DNA of 64,000 nt from Utricularia gibba (taxonomy: Eukaryota > Streptophyta > Magnoliopsida > Lamiales > Lentibulariaceae), in contig CM007990.1 of the NCBI GenBank assembly GCA_002189035.1, positions 1,116,001 through 1,180,000 on the forward strand, given 5' to 3'. The translations under genes and the position numbers were made by a program. Under the pieces are notes generated by a model. That model made no database searches and was not told where the DNA came from. It saw only the letters and a list, made by a program, of their open reading frames with translations. Shown one piece after another: positions 45,761-62,904 of this stretch; position 1 is the stretch's first letter, and each line of letters begins with the position of its first letter.

Positions 45761-48700
45761 AATGGCCACTGATTGCGTGCGGGCTGCTTGCTTTCCCCAA
45801 ACCCAACACACAAAAACGTTCACGAGTTCAGGGAATAGGGAGATTGATGCAGGAAAGTGTATGGTCAATTAAATGCCATAAATGAAAGAAAGGCCTGAGA
45901 CTCCCCATCGTTTTGAGCTATGGGGACATTTGGGTCGGTGGTCATCCAGACCATTCATGACAACACGCTTCCTTAATCCTCCTTACACCGTAGTTACCAG
46001 TGTCTTTTCTCTTTCATTCTATTATTTACCTTAGCCTTTTCTTCTAGAATGAATTTGAATTTCATTTGGGAAGAATGCTTTTAGTTCGAAATTTCTTAAT
46101 TTATATATTATTTTAAATAATTATAAAAATAATGAGTCGTTTTCATGATCCTGGTGGTTAACTATCATTGAAATCATGATTAAATAGTTTTTTTTAAAAA
46201 AAAATATATGAGGTGAGGGGGCCTAGTGAGGGTGAGAACATTGATAAGAAATAGTATGCTTTATTTATTGATATTATACATTTTGATCATTTAATTCTTA
46301 TAATTTTATGGTTAATTTTTTAATAGAAAAATCCTTATACAAAATAATATGGATTCCTTTATTTAAATATATCTGCTTTACTATTCCTAACCAATGTAAG
46401 ATATCATTATTAAGTACCTAATTTCATATTACTCCTCATTTAGATATTCAACGTTGTTGTTGATTACCCTCTTGTCCTATCATGATGCATGCACCCTGAG
46501 TTTTGATGTGATATCAAATATCATAATTGGATATTATCTGCTTTCTACATCCAATCATTATAGTTTTACGTTTTAGTCTTATGAAGAAAAACAATTATAC
46601 AAGATTATAAATGTCTTTCTATATAAAAACATTTATTTCCTCATCTATAATTAATATGATATACTATTACTAAGTCTCCTCACCTTATCCTACATATGAT
46701 TGAGTTTGGTTTTGATATTTTTTTAAAATAAACATTAAATAATGATTTGGAATTGTGATCTAACTATGATTGAGATATAATTCATTTTTTATTATAAAAT
46801 AATTTAAATTTAATTCAACCTATATCATAAACAATTCATGATGTAAAATGATTCAACCATGATTTTTAAAACATTGAATTTATGTCATTCGTTTTTTTTA
46901 TGTCTAGTGCTTGAACAATTTTCCATTTCCTTGAATAATAATAATAATAATAATTCTTATTTATTCCATTGAAAAATCCTGAAATAAATTATATGTTTTT
47001 TTATTAATTTGAGCGAGGTGAAGGTGAAGGGTCAGGGGGGCAAAGCCTTGAATGAAAGAGAGGATGGACCGACGGAAGTGGGACCACTTTATTTTATTCC
47101 AAAAAACAAAATAAATAAATAAATAATACAAGAGGAATAAATGTTCCCATTTTCATGGCCCACCTTCTTCCCCTAAAAAAACAACAAAATTGTAGGTCGG
47201 TAGTAATGGAACCCAGCTGCCAAAATGGGCTTTCTATTAGTGGGCCATAAAAATGGGTCAGCAGTACTACCACCCACAAGTGTCGGCCCAGAAAGTGAAC
47301 CGAATAGGCTTTGGCCCGTTGGGCTTCCATAATGTGAACCGCAAAATCATGAGGATCTCTCAATAAGGACATCATTGCTTAAAGTAAGGATAGGATTTGC
47401 AGGTTGAATAATTTTTGAGTATGTGCCCATCCATAAAATTGAACAAGATTTTAAATAAAGTATAAATTTTAATTAAAAAAATTAACTTTTAATTTTTTTA
47501 AGGGTGAGTCAGGGCTTACCCTCTCCACTATGAATAAATACATTTAAAAATTAGATCTAATCAATTATAAGTGATTCATAAATCTTGTACTGTCTCCATT
47601 GTGAAGGAAGCCTTGGACTTGTTCGTATTTAGTGGATTTTAATCTATAATATGAATAGAAATATTTATAGTTTTTTTTCATTGTATAGATCATGGAAATA
47701 TGTGTTCATTCTTCTTTCTAGTAAAAACAAATTTGGCCCCAAAAAACTACATGGATTGAATAAAAAATTATTTAGAGTTCGTTTGATAATAGAATATTAA
47801 TATATTTAAGTATAGTTTAATTATATGTATATATACTCAATTGTATATAATAGTTGATACTCGATAATAGAAATTCGAGTATGTGATTAATATAAATATA
47901 ATTAGCCTCCTCCCTCCTTCATTTGTATATATCATATTTATGCTCAAAAAATGAATATGTAAATAATATAACTATACAAAACTGATATATAATTGATTAT
48001 AAACGTTCTATACTCAACTATTGAATACTCTCTTAATGTCACAAAGCACACACACCAGGGGGTGTTGCATGGTGATGGATGGCAGCCTGAGACCAAATTA
48101 AACAAAGCATCTAAAAATAGTGAAAGGGCAAAGTGGTGCTTCTCTCAGGACAAGAAGACATTCCAGAATTTCATGTCTGTGTCAGGTCAGTGTGTTGCCC
48201 TGGTAATAAACAAAATAAAAATACCCATTTGGCCATGAGGTGAACCCTCAGGCCTCACCTCACCTACCAGCAGTAGCCGCCATTTAATCCATGGGGACAC
48301 CTTCATCTCCATCCCCACAATACAAAACCCTTTCGAATTCGCATGGGGCGTCATACCACCTTCATGAGTTGTTCTTCTTGCCGCCTTTTACCAGCTACAT
48401 ATATTCAATCTTATGATATAAAAGTATGTATACCCACATTGAAATCAACATAAGAGATGATGATTTAGAAAAATGGTCACTGTCATCTCATCTCACTGTG
48501 TGATAAAAATACTCATCTTATATGTAAAATTTACCTTAGTGTGTGAGAGAATTGGGGAGGGTGGCCACTTTTCTAAATGATCCCATAAGATATATGATTT
48601 AATTATAAAAATAGTCATATGTTATAGAATGTGTGAAAAATATATTATGATATATGTAATTTTTTTGTTTCAGTATGTAAGAAAAAAATTAACAGTGAAC

Positions 48701-49852
48701 ATTTTTCTAAATGAGTCTAACATGTAGACATGAGTGAATTACAAAAGTAGTAATCTATCATAAAGTGTGTGAAAAAAGATTGCAACAATGAAAAGGAGTG
48801 GTTTTTCCTTGTAAATAGGATAAAGAACCACTCATTTATTTTTTATTTTTTTTAAATTCAATAGGATTGAAATTTATAACACTAATAAAATTCGATATCT
48901 CTGGTTTTTGGGTTTTTATTTCTCTTCCATGAATTACCAAATTTGAATTATTTTTATTTCCCATAAATTGAGCTCCAACATCCACTCCTTGATATAGGTA
49001 CGACTATACTTTCTTACACAAAGGATGCAATCAAATGCAATAAACGTCATTTTTTATGCTACACTTTGATTTATTTGAAATCGAATAAATATCAAATAAG
49101 TCGAATGCTAATTATTAAAATTATTAGAAATATCATTTAAACTTCATTAAAATGTCAATATAGTCCTTTTTACAATAAAAAAATTAAAAATATTTACCTA
49201 TAGAAAAAAAAAATCAATCCTACAAAACACCATTAGATGATTGTGATGTCGACCAAACAATGACCAAGACTCATGTCCAAGTGGTGTTAAGATATTATTT
49301 TATATTATTATGTATTATTAAAATGATGAATTTATAATAATAAAATTAATATGAAAAATATAGTGTCATTTGTAAATTGAATTTACCTGATAATTGTGTT
49401 GATATTTGTTGGAACATTTCGGATTTATTTATTTATTTATAATAAAGAATACGAGGATAAGGAAATATTTTATTATTTTTAATTAAAAAGAATACGGATG
49501 AAAAGAGAAGTTTATAAAGGCCAAAGGGCTTCTTCTAAAAATAAAAAAATAAAAAATAAATGTGCTTTTTACTCTTCCTATTCTTTGTTTTTTAGCTTTT
49601 TCTTTTGGTGTCGTTCTTTTCCACACACTTTTTGCTAATGCCACTCCTTAACTGTCTTTTTCAAGTGTCAGCTTCTCATATTTACTTCACATGAAAGGAA
49701 AGGGAAGCAGCCATTCGCTTCAATTCGTCTCTTCTCGTTTCCTCTTTCTGGTTCTGATACCTCTACAGCTTCATTTCTGCTTAGATTCGGCTCTCCGTTG
49801 CCAAAGCTTTGATTTGTTTTTGGAACTGTAAGGTTTTGGGTTGCTTGGGAAG
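45761..49852. other. Long AT-rich spacer and KANADI promoter
   Basis: About 4 kb. 46060-47000 and 47400-49500 are AT-rich; microsatellite-like TAA and AAAT runs are near 46937 and 47110. 47030-47390 has normal GC with several TGGGCC/GGCCCA motifs (site II type) but no supported gene beside it. One diverged dispersed-repeat core is at 47530-47600. 49680-49852 is the KANADI leader. Confidence 0.45.
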
Positions 49853-52800
49853 ATGGAGCTGTTTCCCGCGCAGCCAGATCTGTCTCTGAGGATCAGTCCT
49901 CCCACCGGACAGCCGGGGTCGTTCTGCGGAGGAGTTGGAGAGGATGGTGATGCAGAAAGAATGGGGAAGATTGGGTGTTGGAATAAGGCGGTCGAATCTG
50001 TAAGAAGCTCCTTTTCCTTTGCGAATTCGAGTCCAGCTCCGGGGAGCTACAACGGTGGCGTCGCTGGAGATGGGTTTTTCCGGTCATTCCCGCAAGCGAA
50101 TGAACGCAGGTTTATTAGTGGGTTTCCTGTTTTTCAAAGCTACCCACTTCCGAATATTGATTCTACGGGGGTGAACGGGGGATGTCATCAACATTCTCCG
50201 GCGGGACCATTGCTGCGATCGCACTTTTTTCAGCGGATGCCGGAGAAACGGAGCATCAGAGTGCCCCGGATGCGGTGGACGACGACCCTTCACGCCCGCT
50301 TCGTTCATGCCGTCGAGCTCCTCGGCGGCCATGAAAGTATGTACAACACACACCCTTCTTCCCAATTCACCATTTTCCAAACCCCAAGCACATCCTTAAT
50401 CAAATTCCATGATCAGGAGCCACGCCCAAATTAGTATTAGAGCTCATGGACGTCAAAGACCTCACCTTGGCCCATGTCAAGTCCCATTTACAGGTAACCA
50501 AATCATTCTTCAAAACCCTTTTTCCCTCTGACACTCTCATGTTATGTTCATTTTGTAACTCCACCAACACCTTCAATCTTAGTCACAATCCACTGAAATG
50601 CAGTAGACTTTAGATATGTCACTGCAGCTAGTGAAGAAAAGTCAAGAAGCCTATTCCTTCTACAAAACCCTCATTTGCTCCCAGATCTGATTCTTCTGCA
50701 ACCCCACCACCCACAGAGTAAAAGATAGATAGCCATAGGGCTGACACATACACACACTAAAGGTGAAAAAAGGAGAAGAAAAACAAAAGTACAAAGCACA
50801 CGATCACATACATACATTCATATACACATACAGACCAGAAACCTGTAGTTCAGTTCAGTTTATCCTTATGATGAAGAAGGTAGTAGGAGGACACGCGCAT
50901 GTGGGATCTGCAGATGTGGTTAAATGCATGGGGCATATTAGCCTGCAACCTGCTTCATAACCCCTGCTTGTGAATGTGTCCAAACAGCAAAGCGCATCAC
51001 AGATTAGGGAGCTTCTGCAAGCTTGTCTCTTTCCATACTCCACGCAACAACACCATTGAAGTTCCTTCTGTTTTTTTTTTCCCTTTCTCCTCTTTAAATC
51101 GTCTCTGGTTTCGAACTATTCGTGCAGATGTACAGGACAGTGAAGTCAACTGATAAGGCTGCAGCCACTTCAGGTAAAAACTCCAGACAGATCAGAAAAT
51201 AAATAAACAAGCAGAGGGACGCCAGATTTACATTACCTTCTTCTCACTTACGCAGGCCATTCCTCCGCTGGATTCGACACCGGCGACACCTCCGACGACC
51301 TCCACATCGAGTCCTCCCGGCGCAACGGAAGATGCTCGGACCAAAATGATCAAGGCAAGAACGTGCATCTCGGCTTGTGGAGCAGCAGCAGCGCCTCCTA
51401 CTCAAGGTACGTAAACACCATTTTCTTAGACTGGATAATTGATAAATAAATAAATAAATATTATATGGTTGGTAGTTAGCAGTATGAATGCACTCTAGTG
51501 TTTACAATAATGTTTTAAAAAGGGGTTTAATAATTTATTAGAAAAAATAGTTTGAGTCCTCAATTAAATGATATTTTTTCAAATTTTTAATAGGGAAAAT
51601 AATTCTGAACAGCTGTACTTCTTTAATAATGCAAACATTTTCCTTATTTTTCCTGTTTTTATTACATCATCATGCCCTTGGTGTAATCAAAATGTGAATA
51701 AAAGCAACCACATTTCTAGTCTTTTTGCCACACTAACGTTCTCAAGTGGGACCATTGTCTTAGAAATAGTGAATTTTTAATTTTTTTAATTATCTTTATA
51801 GATAAAGATGAGGGATAATGTAGTTTTATTTTAGGCATAATATTTAACTTCAATTAAATCCTATTTTAATAATTCCAATAATGGGTAAATATTTTTTGAT
51901 AATAAAAATATTTAGTACAAATTTTCTTATGCAGTTGTTTAAAGTATTGTATGAAAAAATTGTTCACTTGTATCCATGTAATTCATTAAATATAGTAATA
52001 AATGGTATCTGCAACTATTTATAGCTCATAAATTACGTTTCAGATTAATTGTTACTATATTTTATAATCTTTAAACTTATGTCGTATAATTAGATTTATA
52101 ATGATTCGTATTCTATGAAACACTCTAACAAATATATGATAATGGATGAAAAACATGTGTATAAATCTAGGTATCAGAGTTCCCATTTAGGGTTTAGGAA
52201 GTGAGTGTCATGTGGGGGTAGATTTTTAACTTAGAAAAAAAAAAGGCATTTTGAAAAGGAGGGCGCTTTTCTCAGTGAAGCTTTGCTTTAGGGTTGTGTA
52301 TCGTTCACACAGATTCCTACTGGAAATCTGTCTTTTTCGTGGCAGGGAAGCTTTGTTGCATGGACGACCGCATCTCAGCACCGGGACCATGCAATCTTTT
52401 CAGGTACACACCGCTTTAGCTCGTCTCCTTTCGTGGCATCCTTTGCACATCGCAAAGAAACAGGATAAAAAGCAATATCAGAAGATGGGGGGTGCCTTAT
52501 GTAAGTCACCCTTCACTAAAGGGCAGCAAAACCAGATTAGGCGAATCCCATATCAGTTACAGATGAAGTATACGAGAGAAATTAAGTAGAATGCTTGTAC
52601 ATATTTTGCATGAGATCTTTTCCTAGGTAGCGGATGATTCTTGATAGTTATTCCAAAGTTTAGTGTGTTTGGACTGAAATAGCTTTAGGATAAGTGATCA
52701 CCTGGAAAGTTACTCCTTATGGAAAAAATGTAAAATCGTAAGTTTTGAATGTACAAAAGGAATAATATTATGATCATTGTGGTGATATGGCGGAAAGGTT

Positions 52801-53136
52801 GGTGCTGCGTTAGGGAGAGCGCGAAGGGGGGGAATAAAGCGAAAGCAAAGTGGGCATCCAGGATGAATAGTTTGCTAATTGTAGAACAGTGAGTGCCATG
52901 AGACACTCACTCAGCTTTGGATTTATGAAAGCGGGCTGGGTCTTTAAAGCCGGGGGGTGTAGCAGGCTTTAGCTTTTGATTCCTCAGACAGTCTCCCGCA
53001 GCTGTGTTCTGTTTCGGTGCAGATGCTGAAGGGGGAGAGGGCGCCGGAGATGAGCTCGCCGTGCGGCGTCGCCGAGCTTAGTCCTCCGCGGAAGAAGCCC
53101 AGCCTGGAGTTCACTCTGGGAACACCGCATTTGTGA
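49853..53136 (+). CDS. KAN2: KANADI transcription factor (GARP family)
   Basis: Nuclear GARP-type MYB-like factor; KANADI proteins specify abaxial organ polarity. Six exons: 49853-50336, 50417-50493, 51128-51173, 51256-51406, 52346-52403, 53023-53136; 930 nt, 309 residues. It starts MELFPAQPDLSLRISPP, the typical KANADI N-terminus with an EAR-like LSLRI. The GARP domain runs from KRSIRVPRMRWTTTLHARFV in exon 1 through RATPKLVLELMDVKDL and LTLAHVKSHLQ in exon 2 to MYRTVKST in exon 3. The last exon ends KPSLEFTLGTPHL, the family's C-terminal tag. Introns 4 and 5 are long (939 and 619 nt). KAN1/2/3 cannot be told apart with certainty; KAN4/ATS is less likely. Confidence 0.9.
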
Positions 53137-54289
53137 ATCTTGCTGTTCCTTCCCTTCCAAGAAGGAAGCAAATAAATGTTGATATCTGTCTGTGTTGTTA
53201 ACTTTGATTCCAAAGAAAACCATGGCGTTTCATGTATAGCGTTGGTGGCACTTTTGAAATGAGAAGATGCTCTAGATTTTATCTTTTTAAAAATTCACAT
53301 AATTAATTTTTATCTTAATTAAATCAAGCTTCTAATTTTCATACTAGTTCTGAGTTGACGGTCCGGGAAATACCCTTGACTAGGGAACCCTTCTCTAAAT
53401 ATTTGTTAATATTTGTTGAATTTGAAACATTATATTATTAAATCTCTTTTAATAATGACCGTCATTATTTTCGACAAATAAAACATTGGGGGGTTTGTAA
53501 TGATGAAAACAAACCTCAATTATTGAGTGGTGGGATGTGGGAACAGTCAAAGTCTCTCTCCCACTGCACCAGCATCCTGTCCAAATTATTTCTTCATCAT
53601 TCCTGCTTGGGCCCACATGTCTCCCACGTGTCCTCATCCTGATGGCCCATGTAAGACTCCCGTGCAGCCGTCGGATCTTTTGGCAAAAATGGGAAAAAAC
53701 ATTTTATTTCCTTTTTTAATAAGTTAATCCAACCCACAGATGGTAGGCACCCACCCAAATTTGGATGTAATATAAAAATTAATTTGTTTCCATATTTTTT
53801 TATATATATATTTGCAATAAAATATGTGTAATTATTTAACTAATTTTAAATATTTATTGAATAATTACATTTAAATAATAGTTCGAAATGAAAATAAATC
53901 TAACACTTATATCTTTAATTTATATGCATTTTAAAATAAAATTATATATGTTATTTAAATATATGAAAACATAAATAACAACTCAACTACTTAACAAAAT
54001 TACTAATTTTTTAAAAAATGTATGTTTTATAATTCACATTTTCATCAAAAACACATTTTTTAATATATTTTGAGACAAATGGAAAAAATATTTTTTAAAA
54101 TGTAATTGAAACATATATTTTAAAAAATGAAAAAAATTTAACAAACACATATTACACTATGGGTTGGTAGTTAAGCCTCAATGTGCATTCTGTACTTGCT
54201 TGGGTGGAAATACTCGGAAGCCTACACTAGAAATAAAGGCACCTACCTTCTCCCTTTCTTGTGAAAGAGTCATGGGAAGGGGAGATGTA
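53137..54289. other. Spacer between KANADI and SMN-like genes
   Basis: KANADI 3' region, then AT-rich sequence to about 54160, then the probable SMN-like 3' untranslated region. Genes converge here. No further feature seen. Confidence 0.55.
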
Positions 54290-56076
54290 TCAGCCCTGCT
54301 TCCTCTTGTCGAACGACTGCTCCGAAAGATATCTGGTTCGGTGAGAAAAGAAGCAGGATCAGTGCAGGGGATCGAGTGTAAAAGTACTTCATGAACATTA
54401 ATGGCTGGGGAAGAAAGAACGTGCTGCTCAATTTATAGTGATGGAATGCCAAGTGCGTTTTACTCACTTTCCTGTGTAGAAGCCAGCGGAATACCAAGCA
54501 TTCAAGACATCAGCAAGATTGGTAGGAGCATCAGAACCTTCTGATTTGGCATCTGCTGTCATTATGGTTTCGTTCTCCTTTCCTGTATATGGCCAAATGC
54601 AGAAACTTGATAAATGAACGCATACGGAGACCATCTTCATACTGTATACTAAAAAGCTCTTTCACCAAAGCAGATGAAGAAAAATAAAGGGCTATGTCTA
54701 CTGCACACATTCAAGCTAATGGGAGAAGAGTAAGTAAAGCACTTAATGTCACATCAGTGTATGAAGTGGGCATACCTTCATCAACAGAGAGGCGTGAATT
54801 GGGGGAAGTTCCAATCTTTAATGATGACAGAGCTGTTTTAGCAGCATCCATTGCCGTCTTAGCGAGACCTGAACCTTCCTTAGACATGGAAATCGCTTTC
54901 TCAGCATCTAAAGCGGTATTGTAGCCTTTATTAATGCAAGCGTCACCCACACACGGAGCTGCTGAGGAATTGCAAGGAACAACCCAATTCTGGCAGCCAT
55001 ATGGACAGTGACAACTAACTGAAACAAATTGTTGAGGAGAAGCTTCATACTGTGCAGGATCTGATGCACCAGGCATGGAGTACTGATTAAGTTGCTGAAG
55101 AATAATTTGCCTCTGATAATCAATATTATAATAGCTTTCCAACAACTTGTTATACTCTTCTTGACTGCTTGGACACCATGCTGCCTCATCTTTACTTTTT
55201 ACGTCTGATGAAGCCAATACACAGGGACTGGTGGTTGATTCGGCAACATAATTCTCTACAGTGGGATCAGCATTGCAGATTTGTTCACAAGTGAGGTCTA
55301 CATGTTTCACTGAAGAACTGCGCCTTGAAGAAGGATTTTTGGTTGATTCAGAAGAGTTAATTTTCTTCTCAACTGTATCTTCGGATGTCAAAGCAATGCT
55401 AGTAGCTTTATTATCAACCTGTAAATCCCTTCACACGAGCAAATGTGGCACAAGGTTAACATCTGGTACTATTGTATGTGTTATTGCTTCAGTGAATAAA
55501 GACAACTGACTACGATGAACTTGAGAAACGAAAATCTAAGAAATCACCAGAACGCATCAGCATAGAGCACATGACCAAACCACATAAAACTCAGCAAAAT
55601 TCACCACTCTATCAAATATGAGTTGCTCAAAGAACCATGAAATTTGATTGTACCATTTTGTTAAGCAAGCCAAATAATTCAAACCATCTAAAATCAATCA
55701 GGAGAACACGTAATCCAACTTAAGATTCAAATGTTATACAATTTCCTTATTGCTCTTCTACAACGCTTCTACCACAAACATCCCGCCAAATAACAATCTC
55801 ATAATTTATAAACTCACTGAGTGTTAGAGAAGAACTCAGGCTCTGGCAATGACTCCTTCGCATGGTTACCCGTGACTTCTCCCTCCGCTAAACCATGCAT
55901 TCTCTGAACATACACCCGGAACCAAACAAAGTACGGAAACAAAAAACGCATCAACACATTAGTAAAATTCCAGAAGCATACGCATTTTTAAAAAAATTAA
56001 CCTTGTACTTGAAAATTGCGTCGTCGAAGGCTACGAGGAGCGCTGAATCGTCCCAAAGATCCTTCCCCTTCCCCAT
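54290..56076 (-). CDS. SMN: SMN-like snRNP assembly factor (survival motor neuron homologue)
   Basis: Five exons: 56076-56002, 55903-55818, 55428-54776, 54582-54468, 54332-54290; 972 nt, 323 residues. The N-terminus MGKGKDLWDDSALLVAFDDA matches the Gemin2-binding helix of SMN (DIWDDTALIKAYDKA in animals). The C-terminus LADVLNAWYSAGFYTG + KYLSEQS matches the YG-box used for self-association (W-Y-x-S-G-Y-x-T-G-Y in animals). Between them lie a helical stretch (EEYNKLLESYY...QIILQQLNQY), a Cys-rich segment (CHCPYGCQNW, PCVGDACINKG) and a low-complexity region. I see no Tudor domain. The expected role is Sm-ring assembly on snRNAs with Gemin2, inferred from the two end motifs. The exon 3 acceptor (AAG|GG at 55429-55428) is the only nearby choice that keeps frame but is a weak site. 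Confidence 0.85.
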
Positions 56077-56164
56077 CTGTAAACCTAACAGCCTCTGGAA
56101 TCCGGTATCTAGGGTTCTAGAATTTCGTACGCAACTTCGAAATTTTCAAGGTAACGCGCGTTAA

Positions 56165-57246
56165 AAAACGTGTAACTAAACGTTGGTAATTATATATCTT
56201 TGAATTATACATATTTTGAATTGAATTATTTTTTTAACAAATTAAATCGGAATTAACTTATTATAAAACACTATGAGAAATAAAAATATTTATCTATATT
56301 TGATATTCATAAATTACATAATTCTTTTAATTTTTTATAAAAAAATATTGTATCATGATAAAAACGAATTAAATATATTATATTTCATTAATTTTTTGAA
56401 ATGATTCTATTTATTTTTTAAAAATTATAATATTTAATTACTTTATATTAAAATTAAAAATTCAGATTTTATAATTAACTTTAAAAATTATCGAATTTAT
56501 TGAATATTTATTTTAAATATTAAATAAGAAATTAATTAAAAAATTAGAATATAAAATTTTTATTTATTCTAAAAATATACTTATGTCATAACAATAAGTT
56601 ATATAATAATTTAATATATTAAATTTTATGATATCAAATTAATTCTATTTATATATTTTTAAAACTGAATTGCGCATAATTTAAAATACAACTTTAAATT
56701 ACAAAATAAGTCCTATAAATTCGAATTAAATCGAATCTAATCCTGAATTTTGAAATAATATTGATATAAAGAACAAGCTCCAATGTTAAAAAAAATAAAT
56801 GCCCACATGATCGAAGTTACATTCCTTACTACACAAGCATTATTCCTTGTTTAACAACGGCATCTGGCAACTGCTTGCCTTCTACAGAATACAACAAGAG
56901 CCTTCTGTAGTTCTGTATCTCACATCTTTTGTTTTGCTTTTCTTCTCCTGTAGTTGTTTCCAGGAAGCAATTCACACAGCAACGACCTCCTTTGGCGCCA
57001 TCCATTTGATTCACTCACAATCCAAATATTAAAAACCAGCAGACATGAGCATGATTTCATCAGGTGTGTTGCCAAATTCTGGGCTGCTATGTTCACCTGA
57101 AAAATGAAAAGGGGAGGTGCAGATTGATATATGAGCTTGTTCTTTGCCGTTGGATAGCTTCTTCTATCAGAGAAAACTAGTAGAGATGAAAGGTAGCAGA
57201 GAACAAGGAACTTGGGAGAAGACGTCTGTGGTGGCTTTACCCAAAT
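56165..57246. other. AT-rich spacer and 3' region of the Ste20 kinase gene
   Basis: 56165-56800 is AT-rich. 56830-57246 has gene-like composition. A good acceptor (TTTTTCAG, 57098-57097) opens a short frame on the minus strand (57096-57029: EHSSPEFGNTPDEIMLMSAGF, stop) that may be an alternative last exon of the Ste20 kinase or untranslated sequence. Confidence 0.45.
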
Positions 57247-62381
<5,135 letters not shown>

Positions 62382-62904
62382 CCCCTTCTCTTTCAACGAA
62401 TCAGTCAACAAACCATCAATCTGAAGAACAAACTTCGATAACTGAATCAAATCGCCACTGTGCGATTCGCCTGCTTGATTATCGTCAATAAATTCACAGA
62501 CCCACCACTCTGCAAACCCACGGACAAGGACCGTGCTTCTTCCACTCTGCACAACTTCTCAGATTATTGGTATTTTTTTCTGCATAAATAATTTTATTAT
62601 CAAAAAGAGAAAAATGCGGCGATTTTTATAATCATGTGCTGTGTGTACTTTTACGGGTACTTTCCTGTCAAAACTTTTTCACATAATGGTAATAAAATTG
62701 TGCTTATTTATATATATATATTCACATAATGGTAATAAAATTGTGCTTATTTAATATATATATATATATATAATTTCGAATTTACTCCAAAAAAAGGCAT
62801 ATTCTTTTGTAAAATTACGTCCCATTGCCATTGGGATAAAATGAAAACCGGGGCTTTGATGTCATTTCTCCCGCCGGTCGCCGCCAATCGCCAATCGCCA
62901 TTCA
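62382..62904. promoter_or_regulatory. Shared upstream region of divergent Ste20 kinase and EMB8-like genes
   Basis: Only 523 bases separate the two divergent start codons, so leaders and promoters must overlap or adjoin. A 33-bp direct repeat and an AT dinucleotide run lie inside. Confidence 0.6.
62678..62753. repeat. 33-bp perfect direct repeat with AT tracts
   Basis: TTCACATAATGGTAATAAAA plus 13 more identical bases occurs at 62678-62710 and 62721-62753. Each copy is followed by a (TA)n run, the second ending near 62772. Looks like slippage or local duplication around a microsatellite. Confidence 0.8.

Noticed and set aside
47094-47375. Minus-strand frame of 93 residues with site II-like motifs around it
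   Set aside because: No recognisable family, no splice context. The GGCCCA motifs are noted, but a gene cannot be supported.
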